Shown piece after piece: positions 1 to 11,634 of a stretch of DNA of 64,000 bases (the stretch's first letter is position 1; every line of letters begins with the position of its first letter). The stretch is from contig JARBJD010000066.1 in the NCBI GenBank assembly GCA_033064195.1, positions 62,001 through 126,000 of the forward strand, read 5' to 3'. Position numbers and translations under genes: made by a program. The stretch comes from Blattamonas nauphoetae. Lineage: Eukaryota; Preaxostyla; Oxymonadida. The notes beneath the pieces were generated by a model. The model made no database searches. It had not been told where the DNA came from and worked only from the letters and a program-made list of their open reading frames with translations.

Positions 1-2043
1 TCGGGTTCTATTCTGGCTCCTCTTCAAGGGCTGTGCCTTGTTTTGTTTGCTCAGGTGAGTGTTTTGTTGGATCTGTCTGTGGCAGCAGGGCTGTGATTGG
101 CCGACGTGACAAACGAGTGTGATTCTTCTCCTGTTTCGAAGGATGTGGCTCTTGCCTGTCTCTTCCTTCACCTCTGCTTTGATATTCTTCTTTCGCATCT
201 CCTCCATTCGGTGCTCCAATTCTTCCAACGTCTCTGTGCACTCAGCCAAGACAGCATCGCTTGATGCTCAGTCGCCGATGGCCGCTTGATAAGCGCGCTC
301 TTCGCCAGCTTTGCAGTATCGCTCGAGTCTCTCGTCGGTCTTAGCCACTCGAGTGCTGATTGTCTGCTTGATGTTCCCGACGCCTTCGTCTCTTGCGGAG
401 ATGATGTGTTCTTTCTTCTCGTGAATTGCTGTTGTTCCGAGTTGAAGCATCAGTTGGGTTTGCTGTTCATCGTTCAATCGTGTTCCCTCCTCGTGCAGAA
501 CTCGTCTTGTCTTCTTTGTGAACATCTCCTTTCGTTCATCTTGTAACAAGAACGGTGCTCGGAGCCACATCATCTTCTCTTCGGTGAATGTGACTGACAG
601 GTGACGTGAAGAGCGGGAGAGGATTCGCGTCGATGATGGACGAATTCTCCCAGTCCAGTTCTGATCCCTCCCCACACGGCTTCAGATCGTCCATTCCCTC
701 GCTGTCGGGGTCTACGTAATTGCCTCCAAACGGATCCCCAGGTGTTCCTGTCTCTTTGTGTTTGTCTTTCTGAGGAATGATGAATCGGAAGTCGTGTTTG
801 CGTTCGTTCCTCTCGTCGAGGTCCATCAGCAAGTATTCTTCGTCGGATTTGGAATCAGCAAGTGTGTCCGGCTCGATGCCTTGCTTGTCACCGTGTTCCA
901 TCGCCAAGATTGTGTCTTCTGTTCGTTCATTTCTTCTCCGCTCTCTGTCTCTCTTGTCGGTGAGGAACGGATCGCTGAGCATGCTTGTCACGAACTCTTC
1001 GAGAACTTGGAGAAGAATGGTAACTTCTTGGTTGTTTTCTTCAAGTTCAGTGACTTTGGCATCAATATCTCGAACTTTCTGAAGAAGAGCAATGAGCTCC
1101 TCCTCCTTTTGCGCAGAATGGCTGTCATTCTATGGTTTCAAGCGCCTTCCGTGTTCTTCTCGTTTTTCAGCTGAGCAAGCGGGACCAGCTGGACGAATTC
1201 TTTCTAGTTTGTGTGGTCGAGTTTCTGTGATGCTTCGAACACTACATGAGGCCCTTTCTTTCTAAAATTCGTGCTTTGGCAGACTCGGAGTTGGTTCCTC
1301 CTTTCTCTTTCATCAATTGCTTCTCTTTCAAACATTTCTCGTCGAGTTGCTGCTCTTGTCTTTCTCCTTCCTCTTTTGGCCTGTTTTCCTCTCTTTCACC
1401 GAGTTCGTTCATGGTTTCTTCAATCACGTGTTCAAAGAGATCTTCTTGGCCTTTCTGAAGCTCTGTAATGTTGTCTGTCTCCGCCTACTCCTCGGAGAGT
1501 CTTTCGCTGTCCAATTCTCGTCGTTTCCTGTCCTCATAATCCTCGATTTCTTTGATCTCTTTTTCTGCTTCATCAAACATACGATATGATTCATCTTCGC
1601 TGGTTTGTTGGAGGGAATCGGTTTTTTTTGTTCATTTGCTGCTCTTCGTCCCGCATGCGATCGCGAGTTTCCTTGACTCGCTGATTGTAAGTGATCATTT
1701 CTTGTTCGAGTGAGTTTTGAAGGGCTTTGACGAGTGGCCACATTTCTTCGTTCATCTGACGTTCACTAGTCCATCGTTTGGTTTTATAATCACGAAGTAG
1801 GTTGATACCAGTGCAAATTGCTTAGAAATGCTTCTTGACTTGATCATGATGTTTTTGAGAGACTTTCTTTTCTTCTTGAGTCTCGTGGACGAAAACTTCG
1901 TTCAATGACGTCAGTTTAATTCCATCTTCAATTGCAGCTGGTTTTTCCTCGCTTATTCACATCAGTTCAATTTTGATGAGGCTTGTTTCTTTGTCTTCTT
2001 CTCCTGCACTCACACCAACAACAAAAACGGACGAAGCCAACAT
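1..2043 (-). pseudogene. decayed coiled-coil protein gene, 3' end outside the window
   Basis: I do not recognise the product. Reading the minus strand from an ATG at 2043, protein-like sequence continues to about position 140, but it is broken by in-frame stops (near 1960, 1825 and 1480) and by several frame changes (for example near 1610 and 600). The conceptual product is rich in Glu, Lys, Arg and Gln with long heptad-like stretches: 'MNEEMWPLVKALQNSLEQEM' near 1750, 'ELIALLQKVRDIDAKVTELE' near 1110, and a charged C-terminal part (268-991) with 'EEKMMWLRAPFLLQDERKEM'. This suggests an elongated coiled-coil structural protein, possibly cytoskeletal or axonemal; that is inference from composition only. 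It is the one host gene here that looks old and decayed rather than freshly interrupted. Part of the apparent damage could be unrecognised short introns. Confidence 0.5.
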
Positions 2044-2912
2044 AGACTAATGAGTAGCAGCATTAGTATCAGTGTGGAATTGTTGGTTGAAATCTCATTC
2101 AAGTTCCTGCCAGATTCGTTCGGGATCCTTCCTTGTGAAGACATGTATCAGATGCGCCGGTGAGTCTTCGAACATCCAACTCAGAGAAGTCTCCTTGTTT
2201 TTATTGGGATTAAAATGGTTGATTTGGGGTTGTTCCTCTGTCCGTCCGAAATTTGCTCCCATCTTGTTTGACGCTCGTACTGCCAGCAGGTTTCGTTGTT
2301 TAGTCCGCCCAGCCAAGTTCCTTGTCCATCCACCCATCTTTAATGTCGTCTTCAAACGTGATTCCTCAAACTGGCTCCATATTCTCGAAGATCATGTAAT
2401 CACAACAATGCAATTCGAGATCTGATTACCAATCGATTTGTGTCACAATAATTTGCGCAACACGACTAAGTAGGCATGATAATTGCCTAAAACATTCATA
2501 AAAGTCATCTATGATGAGTAGAAACAGATCTGGAGCGTCATGAATGACAGGATGAACAAAATTGGTATATAGGAGATGGTCAATACATTAAGATCTGCAA
2601 TTCGAGGCATGACGGAGTCTGATGCATTTGAGACGGGTGTATTATTGGAAATGAAGTCAGAGTTGAGAAATTAGGAAGGGAGAGACCATAATTTTGTTCT
2701 CACAGTCAGGACTGACGAATCATTGAATTTTTCACTTTTCCATCACATTTTCTCACTAAATCAATAGTCCTTCCTCTTTTTCACATAAAATTGTGATTTT
2801 AAAACATTATAAGTGCTCCAAGGACGAGATCTGTGTGTATACCGCAGATCTGTGTGTATACCAAATTTAGATCTGTGTGTATACAAAATCAGATCTGTCT
2901 CTAGACTTACCC
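2044..2912. other. spacer without a recognised gene
   Basis: About 870 bases between the decayed coiled-coil gene and the partial MITE copy. Short open frames on both strands (for example 2095-2355) have no recognisable motif. Apart from the short tandem repeat at 2827-2902 I see nothing in it. The missing 3' part of the ARM gene that ends at 3072 is not found here. Confidence 0.6.
2827..2902. repeat. short spaced repeat of AGATCTGTGTGTATAC
   Basis: Three full copies of AGATCTGTGTGTATAC (starting at 2827, 2846 and 2869) and a partial fourth (2891) with irregular spacing of 19-23 bases. It lies directly beside the point where the partial MITE copy stops matching its full-length relative. No function is evident. 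Confidence 0.7.
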
Positions 2913-3071
2913 TCTTTGATCCAATCTCTGAAAGAGTCACAATTCCTTCCAGAATTCTCACTAGGGTTTTCTTACAGGTACAACTGATGAGTCGTGTGAA
3001 AGAGATGATATATGTGAAATGGGGGATGTTTTAACGGGTTTATCGGAGTTAACGGGTTTATCCGACCACTA
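2913..3071 (-). mobile_element. partial copy of the 475-bp TAGT-end MITE
   Basis: Read on the minus strand from 3071, this is identical over about 159 bases to the left part of the full element at 11764-12238, including the terminal TAGTGGTCGGATAAACCCG and the second internal CGATAAACCCGTTA. The match stops abruptly at 2913; the other terminus is absent. Its inner end abuts the ARM gene at 3072 and supplies that gene's last few codons and stop. So the copy either inserted and was later cut, or the flank was lost together with the 3' end of the gene. Confidence 0.8.
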
Positions 3072-3894
3072 TGAGACAACTCAACAATGCCATCACAATC
3101 GGAGAAGCCAGAATAAACTCCAATGTTGAGAGGTGAAAAGGCGCGATTTTAATGGATGTATCCAGAAGAATCATGAAAGATTCGATCAAGTGTCCAGTGA
3201 AGACGTTTCGATTTGAGATCAGAAACGTCACATATTGGGACGATGGGATCATGACTTTCCGAAAGACCATTTCAAGATGGTTCCAAACGTCGACAGGACC
3301 AGTGATCATGTGCGATCTGAGCCACGATGGATCAGCAATGATGATTACGTTGTTGATGATTCCCGCAAGACGGCTGTGTATCTCTTCATTTCCAGAAATT
3401 GGCCGTGTCTGAGGCTGAAAAGCTGTGATGGTTCGGGAAATCAGATCAGATGCAACGAGGAGATATCGAATTGGAGCGTACATTTCTTTTGTTGAAATAA
3501 AAAGTAATTGCATCGTTTCGGCAATCACAGCCGAGAAGGGAGATGCCAACAGCGTACAAATGCTCTCAACAAAGCCGGAAGGTGCTCCTGCTGAAGAATG
3601 AACGAGGTCGGTCACGAATTTCTCCGAGCGTTGTCTGTTGCCAAAATATGGAGTGAAGTACTTTAAAAACTGGACAGCTCTATCTTGGAGGGCATTGTCA
3701 AATGGATACCCCATTTTCAGAAGGGCAACAAGGGAATTGTATATTGTGGATTCTTCCTCAAATGTCAATCTTGAGTTGGAAGGATACTTCAGGACTGATT
3801 TAAGTAATGTGTCTGTAATTGAACGTGATTCTTGGGAGTTATTCGAAAAGGCATATTTGGTAGGGGTTACAGCAACTGTAGTTTCTTTTTCCAT
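3058..3894 (-). pseudogene. ARM-repeat family protein, 3' end removed at a MITE
   Basis: Helical-repeat protein of the large oxymonad ARM/HEAT family, the same family as gene F and the C-terminal modules of genes C and E. Family landmarks are present in order: 'FVESICTLLASP', 'LLVASDLISRTITAFQPQT', 'ISGNEEIHSRLAGIINN' and 'VMIPSSQYVTFLISNRN', ending in '..PIVMALLSCLI' where relatives continue 'VPSCLSFF' and then the conserved 'RMEGIEDV' tail. The frame runs into the MITE copy at 3071 and stops at 3058, so roughly the last 90 residues of the family are missing. I take the ATG at 3894 as start; the frame upstream stays open only to a stop near 4010. Function of the family is unknown; a scaffold or protein-binding solenoid is the general expectation. 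Probably not functional as it stands. Confidence 0.7.
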
Positions 3895-4181
3895 TGAAGG
3901 GAGAGGAGGATCATCCCATTGTTCGCGACGAACAGTCTTCAGAGTGTTGAGACGAAAAACGCCACTCTCTTGCTTCTTCTCTGACAACTCGAAGCAACAC
4001 CCAGAAAATTATAAAAAATATCGACAGACAACATATCACTGTCGCAAAATCATCATTCGACCTCTCAATTGGGATTGTTCGAGACTCAGAGAATCGGTGA
4101 TTCAAGATGTGGAAAAAATGATCATTTGGCAAGTAATGAACCATCCATTCCACATGGAATGATTCTCGCACACTATTCCTC

Positions 4182-7100
4182 TCAGTCTCCATCATCAAAA
4201 TCAGCAAACCATCCTTCCGTCTCTTCTCGCTCAAAATCCATCAGTCGATGGATGAGTTCTTCCTCGTCAGCATGTTCCATGTACATCAGATGGCGAGGCA
4301 CTGTGTGAGGAGTGAAGCAGACTTCGGCGGGGCAGTTCGCTCCAAACTGCTTCAACATCCGCCACAGTTCAGAATCGTCTGTCTTCTCAATCATGTCTTC
4401 CAGTCCCTCCTCTCTGAACGCAACAAAGGTCGGATGGAGGTCGGCGGGAAAAGGATTCGGGAAGTTGGTGAGATGGGACATTGAACTGAATGGAATGCGG
4501 AGGCTGTGTTCGGATCGTGTGAAGATGAGTGAGATTGATTGGAGGAACTGACAGGAGTGACTTTTGGCAGTGAAGTCGGTCAGATGAGAGTTGAAGGAGT
4601 GTAGAAATTGATAGGCGAAGCGAAATAATTCATCTTCTACATCCATCTGACGAAGAGAAAAAAGAAGGAAGCGAGAGAAGTCGTGTGGGAGAAAGTGATT
4701 CAAGAGAGTGTAGAAGTAAGTGAAGAATGACGACACAAGACAGATGACGGCAGAAACAATCTGTTTTAGTGTTGGTTGACTGGAGCTGTCAGATGTCATC
4801 GGAGAGAGGAGGAGAGAGTCGTGGCGAAGCTGGGCGAGAGACAGCACGATCAAATCATTCGCTTGTCTGGCGATCTCGTTGACGATAGGAATTGTGAGTG
4901 GGTTTGGAGGCTGTTCAGAAAGGTATCGGTTGAATTCGTCGAGATAGTCTGAATCAGCGAGTTTGATTGCTGTTTGGAGGAGGATGGAGGAGAAGATGAA
5001 GAGGAGTGAGCGTGGTTGAGGATGTGCGTCGGATGGAGCGAGGAAGGGAATGGTGATTGTGGAGAGAGTGAATGGGGAAGGAGAGTCTTCGGTTGTTTCT
5101 GAGATGATCGCGAACACGTCGAGAAGTGGGAAAAGGACACCGAAATCGGTTGTGAGAGCGAGGGAGGCGAGGACAGGAAGGAAAGGTGCGGCGTTGAGTG
5201 TCTTTCTCTCCAATTGAACTCCCAGCACGTGCAGACACGCCACAACCACGTCTGCCGTCCCCTGATCCACCCCAACCATTTCTCCATCCCCCACTCCCTC
5301 CCTCCTCCTCTCCACCATCCTCTCCAACACTCTCAAAATCGCCTCTTCCATTTCTGGGTCGGTCTCTGACGGTGGTCCAAGATGAATCCAATACGGATTC
5401 GAAGTGGGTCGATGTGTTTCCTCCATCGAAGTGAGTCGATGTGTCTTCTCCAACCATCTCCAGACTGTCTCAAACAGCTCTTCATCTTCTGTCTGTGCCG
5501 CCAGACAAACCAGTCTTCGTGTGCTCTCCTCCATCACCTTCGATGTCTCCGGTGTCCAATTTAGGTCTTGTGGAGTGGTCGTGGTGAGTGTGAGGAGGGA
5601 GCGGCGATTGGTCTCAGCCAAAACAAGCATCTGCATCGTCTCTGCCATCACGTCATCCGACACAACACACAGCTGCACAAACACACGCCATCTCTCGTCC
5701 CCCTCCGCCTCTCCCATCCTTCTTCGGAGAGACTCTGTAAAATCTGACAAACACTTTTCGTCATCTGTTCTCGGAGGATTCAGGAGTTCACGAACGATGC
5801 ATTGTGCCCATGTGACGAGATCTGGCGAAATGTCGAATGGATCGACAGTCATCGCCTCCAAAATAATCTGAGAGAGACGAACGCGTTCGTCGGGAGGGCA
5901 GGACCAGTACGGTTGAGTCTGAGATTACATAAATTGCATTATGAGCCCTTTCGTTGTGAGATCGACAAGTTGGATGAGACGGAGAGTGTTGGCGAGTGTT
6001 GTGGAGAGTTCGGCTTTCCAAGATGGCTTCGGAGGCGGGAATCCAAACAGAACGGATATTTTTGCGGAGAAAACACACTGTACGAGAGACTGAAGATGGG
6101 AGAGTGTGGAAGGATGTGCGGGATCGTTCCACATTTCTCGTTCTTCCTGTGTGGGTTGGATGAGTGACGAGAAGAGCGCTGTTTGTGGAAGACTGTGCTG
6201 AGGAGTTGCTGCACGCAGGGCTAACACGAGACAACAAAGAAGATAGTTGAGCACACTTTCAGAGAAAGTATATTTGGAGTCAGGCAGCAGCTGAGCGTGA
6301 ATGGGAACTCTGTTGATGAGGGCGCCAGAATAGGCACCCATCGAGAGGGCTCTGATTCTGGTCTCTTCTTCTTGTTCGTCTGGGGCGAATGGCCAGTCAG
6401 GTGGAAGAGAGATGATGGGAGGAGTGTGGTGGAGAAGAGCGACGGTTTGGGAGACAGGCAGTTGGAAGAATGATGTGGCGACGGTGAGAGCTTCTGTCGA
6501 CAGGTCGTCGTCAGAGCTCGCTGTGCACAGAATCAACAAGGGGATCAGTGAGTAGAGTCTGTGGGTATCGTCTAGTTTTTGTTGGTCTTGAGTGATGCCC
6601 GTCGAACGTTGGCCCAAAATGATTTTCAGAACAGACGTGTCTCGACCGAAGCACAGACACCGAGGCTGATCTGGATGGTCGGAGAGAACACGCAGTGTGT
6701 TGCAAACATATTCCAAAATACTGCTCTCAATTGGTGTTACTGTCCTCTCAGTGAGATAAGTGAGACAATTTGGATGGTTCTCGATGAGTCGGAACAGAAT
6801 TGGGATGGAAATGTCGCTGGTCTCGAACCGATGTGCGAGCAAGACAATATTGCGAATCTCTGCTGGACAGACTGAGTCAAGCTTGGTGACAAGTTGTGGT
6901 GGGGAATGGGAGAGTGTGTTGAGAATGGTGGTACGGCCAGAGGAGATGTGGTAATAGTAAGTGCAACAAGTTGAAAAAAGCTGAATCAGGAGGTTTGTGT
7001 CAAGCAATCTGGTGATCAGGTCAGGATGAGCTAAGAGAGGAAGAACAGGGAAGAATGATGCGAAAAAGAATGAACTGGAAAATATTCACAAGAAAAAAGC

Positions 7101-8109
7101 GGTTTTCGAACACAGACCATGAAGGATCCGAGGAATGTGGGAGATAACTTGGAATTTTCGGGAAGAATGCTGAGAAGTGATGGCAGTCCTTGCGATCACC
7201 TCAAATCGGTCAATCGGGTCCTGAAAAGATGAAGAAGGCGGAAAAGTGTCACACATTCATTTGAAGAGTGGTTGAGAGGAACAACAACATTTGAGAGAAT
7301 TTAAACTCCTGATGAAGTATTGGAGAGAACCGTCTCACGATCTGACTGGATACGTCCGGGACTGCAGTGAAGAGATGGTCGAGCACTCGTGAAGAATGAC
7401 CAATCAGAGCACAAACAAGTGATTCGCGCTCAAGAATCGCCAGAGAAAGAGTGAGGATTTCTCGCTCGTCATCGGGAGATGAGTCATCCACATGCCAGAC
7501 AGGAACACAAACAGTGTCAGTAAAATCGATGAACATGTCAGACAACGATTCGTCCATCACAATCGGGTAGAACGAGGAACACTTGTCCAGGAAGCGAAGA
7601 ACAGGGAGATTGAACGGGTTTTCCAACAGAATACGGAATAAGGAAGCAACAAGCCCCGATGAATGGAACAATGAATGCCGATCATCATCAGACAAATGTG
7701 GACAAAGGAACTGAGAAAAGAGATCACTCTGGAAGCAAAAGGTTCATGGAAAAAGTGAATCAATGTGGAAAGCACAGACCGAGCTAGTGTGAGGAATAAA
7801 AGCTGATCCGAGAGCAGAAAACAGTTGAGATCGTTCTTCAGGAGTGACGTGATTGATGAGGCCTGTTGAAGATGAATGTCGGTGAGGAAAACATCAAAAC
7901 AAACGATAAAATAGTGATGGCTGCAGGAATGTTTCCGTGGTGGGAGGATTAACTTGAAATGATTGAGATGACGAGAGATATGCGAAAAGAGTTTCGAACG
8001 GGGTTTCCGTCATCACTGAGACAGATATCGACATACTCTGTTTGGAAACATCCAAACCACAGAGATTTGAACGAGTGGAGTGGTGTTGTGAGTCAGTACA
8101 ACTTATCAT
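4182..8109 (-). CDS. large helical-repeat protein, six exons, about 1204 aa
   Basis: I do not recognise a named product. The exons are 8109-7905, 7862-7780, 7728-7255, 7220-7118, 7030-5967 and 5867-4182. They give 3615 coding bases, exactly 1205 codons including the stop. Introns 1 to 4 are GT-AG (donors GTTTG, GTCTG, GTGTG, GTCTG), 34-87 nt, with consistent phase. Intron 5 (5966-5868) is the least certain: the more attractive donor GTAATC at 5930 gives the wrong phase, so I use GTCGAT. The protein is leucine-rich and mostly helical, without signal peptide or membrane span, and resembles an ARM/HEAT-type solenoid. The C terminus is acidic ('DFEREETEGWFADFDDGD'). It lies between two ARM-family genes on the same strand, leaving only about 180 bases on the 3' side (to 8289) and 290 on the other. 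It seems intact. Subcellular role is unknown. Confidence 0.65.
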
Positions 8110-8624
8110 GACTTGTATCTCCAGATCATGCCCATTGTTCTGACTTTCCCTTTTCGACTGTTAAAATGAGAATGTCTCTTCTACAATATCAACAAATCAT
8201 TATTGTGAGCATGCTCACGTTTCCATTCACACTTTAGAATGTCTGTTGCAATAATCGAGAGAATTTCAGTCGAGAGCTCAGAAATGATTTATTGAGGTCG
8301 ATGAGAATTCACTCCCAAACATGACGTGAAAGTTGATGAGTAGAGCAGAACTACCTGTGCACTTTTCGTTGATTTCTCTTGTAGCAGTGTTTGTTCGAGT
8401 CCATCGCGAAACCCCTCTCGTTCCAGCGTCTGCATCAATATCGTCCGTTTTGTTTCAGGATCGTCAACTTTCACCTTCCTTGTGACGAAAATTTCAAACA
8501 TTTTCCATAAAACGAGTCGGTGTGTGTCTTCGTTTTCCATTTCCGTGAGAAGTGATTGGAAGATCATTGGGATCTGAGAAGAACAAATGAAATCCAGTGT
8601 TGGTTGGTGTTGGATACTCACATC

Positions 8625-9100
8625 GGTAAAATCCGATGATCCGTGACCCTCATCAGAGTATGGGTAGAGTGACTTTTCCTAATTTGAATCAAACTGAGTT
8701 TAATAAAATGGTAGAGGTGCGAAAAATGTATAGAAGTCGTATCTTTCCAAGTTGATCCACACTTCACTCCGATCCTTTATCCCGTCGCTTTTTCACAATG
8801 TCTGGTCGTCTTCACAGCCCCCCGCTCAAGAGCAGGGGGGGCTGTGAAGACTATTAGTGAATTCTCAAAGAAACATGGGAATAAAGGATCTTTGTGAAGT
8901 GTCGAAACAAATAAAGGTCCTTGATCTCGGCACAATGGTGACATCCCGGAAACAAACAGTCTCGAAATTCTAATTAACACCAAAGATTTTGGTATAGAAG
9001 ATAGACGACAATGAAGATGTGACGATCAAGTCATTTGGAAAATTGGTCATTCGATCAGAACCCTTAAACCGAGGAGGGTCACGGATCATCGGATCTTGCC
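8625..9100. mobile_element. 476-bp non-autonomous DNA transposon (MITE), 8-bp target duplication
   Basis: The ends are inverted repeats: left GGTAAAATCCGATGATCCGT, right (read inward) GGCAAGATCCGATGATCCGT, continuing to about 27 matched bases with GACCCTC. The 8-bp CTCACATC is duplicated at 8617-8624 and 9101-9108. Removing the element and one copy restores the ARM gene's frame. The interior holds a GC-rich perfect-arm hairpin (8808-8851) and no transposase. An 8-bp duplication with GG ends fits hAT, Merlin or MULE-type elements; I cannot choose among them. Confidence 0.85.
8808..8851. repeat. GC-rich hairpin inside the 476-bp MITE
   Basis: GTCTTCACAGCCCCCCGCTC is followed almost at once by its inverted copy (GAGC, an extra A, then a G-run and CTGTGAAGAC). 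The arms are about 20 bases with a two-base loop and a one-base bulge. The surrounding element is AT-richer. It could be a recombined terminal end or a structural feature of the element. It is not near a host gene end, so I do not call it a terminator. Confidence 0.7.
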
Positions 9101-9524
9101 CTCACATCTAAGATCTTGGACAGCAACTGCAATATTTCTCTGAATTCCTTGTTCCACGAAAAAATGTGACAATTTGAACCGATCTGGACGAGAGATTGTT
9201 CGATTGGGATTAACAATTCGTGCAGCACCACATCTCGGACTGATTCAGGGACAGTGTCGGAGGAGTTGGAGAAAACTTCAACAGAGTATGTGTGACCGAG
9301 ATGAATGGCTTCTTGGAGGATCGTGAGGAGATCGTGCAGGAATAACCGATCATCGATCACAGAAAGATCTCGCAGATGTGGGGTTGAAAGAATTGTGGGA
9401 ATGAGTCGGGAGGAGACAAGTGAGAGGCAGGTAATGAGTGAACTCCGTTCGAGAGATTTTCGAACAAGGCCAAGAGTATTCTTGAATATCGGTGGATGGG
9501 ATGAAGCCAGGAGCTCAGTGATTG

Positions 9525-11280
9525 GGGGCCGACTATATCTCATCAAGCATTCCATCTATATCTCATCAAGTTTTGATCAAGGGTTTTCTCTTTCCCTTAA
9601 TAGTCTTTTTTCAGTTTCAGAATTCACTCGAATTCAGACTCAACATGTCATTCTTATCTTCATCTCACTGTAGCTCTCTCTTTTTTCACCATTTTATGTA
9701 GAATAAACTCACTTCTGTCGTTTCAAACAAACTCCGTTGATCGAGCCATTGATTGTTTTTTTCTCAAGTAGAGAATCAGAAACAGGGGACTCATCTTCGT
9801 TATCTCGCAGTTTATCGACTATTTCCATGTACGTTCATCTACATCAGTCAATGTTTGTATGTAAATGTATTGGGATGGTTTGTTGCCGCTTTTTGGCCTA
9901 CCAGGCAGAGTTGTACCATTTTTCTTGATGTTTCTTCTGGTCGACTTGGTGGAGGTATTCTCGATTGAAAACATCGACAGACTACATCATTTCTTATCAG
10001 CAACGCTGGCTGACATGCTTCAACAGCTAAAGCGAAGACAAAAAACCGCAATCACCTCGCCGTCGTCGGAAAGTGACGTTCTTCCATCATTTCACGAATC
10101 TAATCCATGTTTGACAGGACATTTGTCAGTGTTCCTCCTCAAAATGAGGGCTAGCCACCTTTACGACGTCCTGTGGGTGTACCGTCTCCAACTTGCTCAG
10201 ACTGGCGAAGTGAAAGATCTCTCCCTCCACAAGAATGTCCACGCTGAACAGGAAGGCGAGTGTGAACCCTCTCCACTCGCAGGATGGACAGCGACCGATG
10301 CTGCCCACACTCACTCAACTCATCTCGAATTTCATCCGTTCGTCACTGCTCCTTCTTCTCTCGTCGCAATCGTTCGTCCTGTCACTCCTGAACAGCCAGA
10401 CGCAGAAAGAAAACAAATCTTCAGAAGGAATTGTGGAGACTGAAGGCGAATGCAGCATCGATTGGATCAAAGACCACTCCCACTCCATCCTCGTCGACTG
10501 TATCGTCGGCCTTGGCTGCACCTCTCGCACTGTCCCCTCGTGTTCTTCCGTCTCGCTCATCGCCGACTCCTACCGACCAGACGCGAAGACAGCTATGACA
10601 CAGTTCTCGTCGTGTGTTGGGATGAATGTTGTCCGGTCACTGCTGATTCTAAAGCAGCGAAGCAAAGAAATGTTTGAAATGAAGATCGCCCTCGTCGACG
10701 ACGATTTAGGAGCGAATCAAGCGAAACAAGGGCAAGATCCGCCTTCCTCAGCCTTCCCCAATCAAACAACCAGCTGCCCCAGCTGAAGGATCTCCACTTC
10801 CTCCCTCCATCCTCGACCTTGTTTCTCGCTTCTCGCTTTGGACACTCATCACTCGTCTTCCGCCAACCTCGCTCGTCGCATCGCAAACATCACTCCCGCC
10901 GACACAAACATCTTCGCCGAAGAAGAGGAGAGTTCGCGACACGAAGGATTAACCGAGATAGAACGAAGTGGAGGAGAAGCTGGTTGATCCGATCAACCAA
11001 ATCGAGCTGATAGGAGTCCACTGATACTGAATCTCGATGTTGAAAGAAACAATCAATGGCTCGATCAACGTAGTTTGTTTGAAACAACAGAAGTGAGTTT
11101 ATTCTACAAAAAATAGTGACAAAAGAGAGAATTACAGTGAGATGAAGATAGGAATGATGTGTTAGAGATGGAAAATCGATTCTTCCTTCTCTGAGAAAAG
11201 ACTATTAAGGGACAGAGTAAAAGTCTGATCAAAACTTGATGAGATATAGATGGAATGCTTGATGAGATATAGTCGTTCCC
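9525..11280. mobile_element. 1.76-kb MULE-like element with long inverted repeats and passenger sequence
   Basis: Ends GGGGCCGACTATATCTCATC (left) and, read inward from the right, GGGAACGACTATATCTCATC. The inverted repeats continue with indels for about 270 bases (9525 to about 9800; 11280 to about 11000), sharing for example GTAGAATAAACTCACTTCTG. A 9-bp target duplication CAGTGATTG lies at 9516-9524 and 11281-11289. Long inverted repeats with a 9-bp duplication are typical of Mutator-like elements. No transposase is recognisable. The middle (about 9860-10990) has coding-like, broken frames such as 'YDVLWVYRLQLAQTGEVKD' and 'DWIKDHSHSILVDCIVG', which look like a captured host gene fragment. 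I could not identify its source. Confidence 0.8.
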
Positions 11281-11634
11281 CAGTGATTGAGTCCAGAAAC
11301 ACTGGGAAGGGGTTGGATGAGCCTTGTCCAATCGCCTTCAACAAATGGTCGATGCTGAATGAAGAATCGATAGGCGAGGTGATCGAAGAAATCAATCTGT
11401 TGACTATTTGAAGGAGCTTCTCATCAAACGTGTACCCATCTCTGACCATCGCAACAAGCGAGATGAAGGCTTTTGAAAAAGAATCAACAGTAACTGGATC
11501 ATTTGGATTCCATCGCAAAAATGGAGTATATTCTGGAGCAATCGCTTGAAAATGAGGAAAAAGGGGGAATACCATCGGATGGGATCATTTTTTCAAATCA
11601 ATATACCCGATTATGGGTGAGATCAATCGAACCA

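Larger units (their letters stand above)
8289..11575 (-). pseudogene. ARM-repeat family gene interrupted by two DNA transposons
   Basis: Intronless member of the second ARM subfamily. The start reads 'TPFLRWNPNDPVTVDSFSKA', the middle 'TLGLVRKSLERSSLITC..STPHLRDLSVIDD..PESVRDVVLHELLIPIEQSLVQI', and the end 'HQPTLDFICSS..LEREGFRDGLEQTLL'. Coding pieces are 11575-11281, 9515-9101 and 8616-8289. Leaving out the elements at 9525-11280 and 8625-9100 plus one target-site copy each gives 1038 bases, that is 345 codons plus stop with no other defect. The insertions are therefore younger than any other damage. The family's usual length is about 330-350 aa, so the underlying gene was full length. The first insertion falls after 'FLDSIT', the second inside 'KILDVS'. 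As it stands it cannot yield the full protein unless the elements are spliced out, which their ends do not suggest. Confidence 0.85.

Noticed and set aside
5868-5930. Intron of the minus-strand gene with donor GTAATC at 5930
   Set aside because: It leaves the exon in phase 2 while the acceptor at 5868 needs phase 0. The donor at 5966 gives a whole number of codons.
7031-7075. Acceptor TTTTCCAG at 7075 for intron 4 of the same gene
   Set aside because: It leads into a stop after 15 codons in the required phase; the acceptor CTCTTAG at 7031 keeps the frame.
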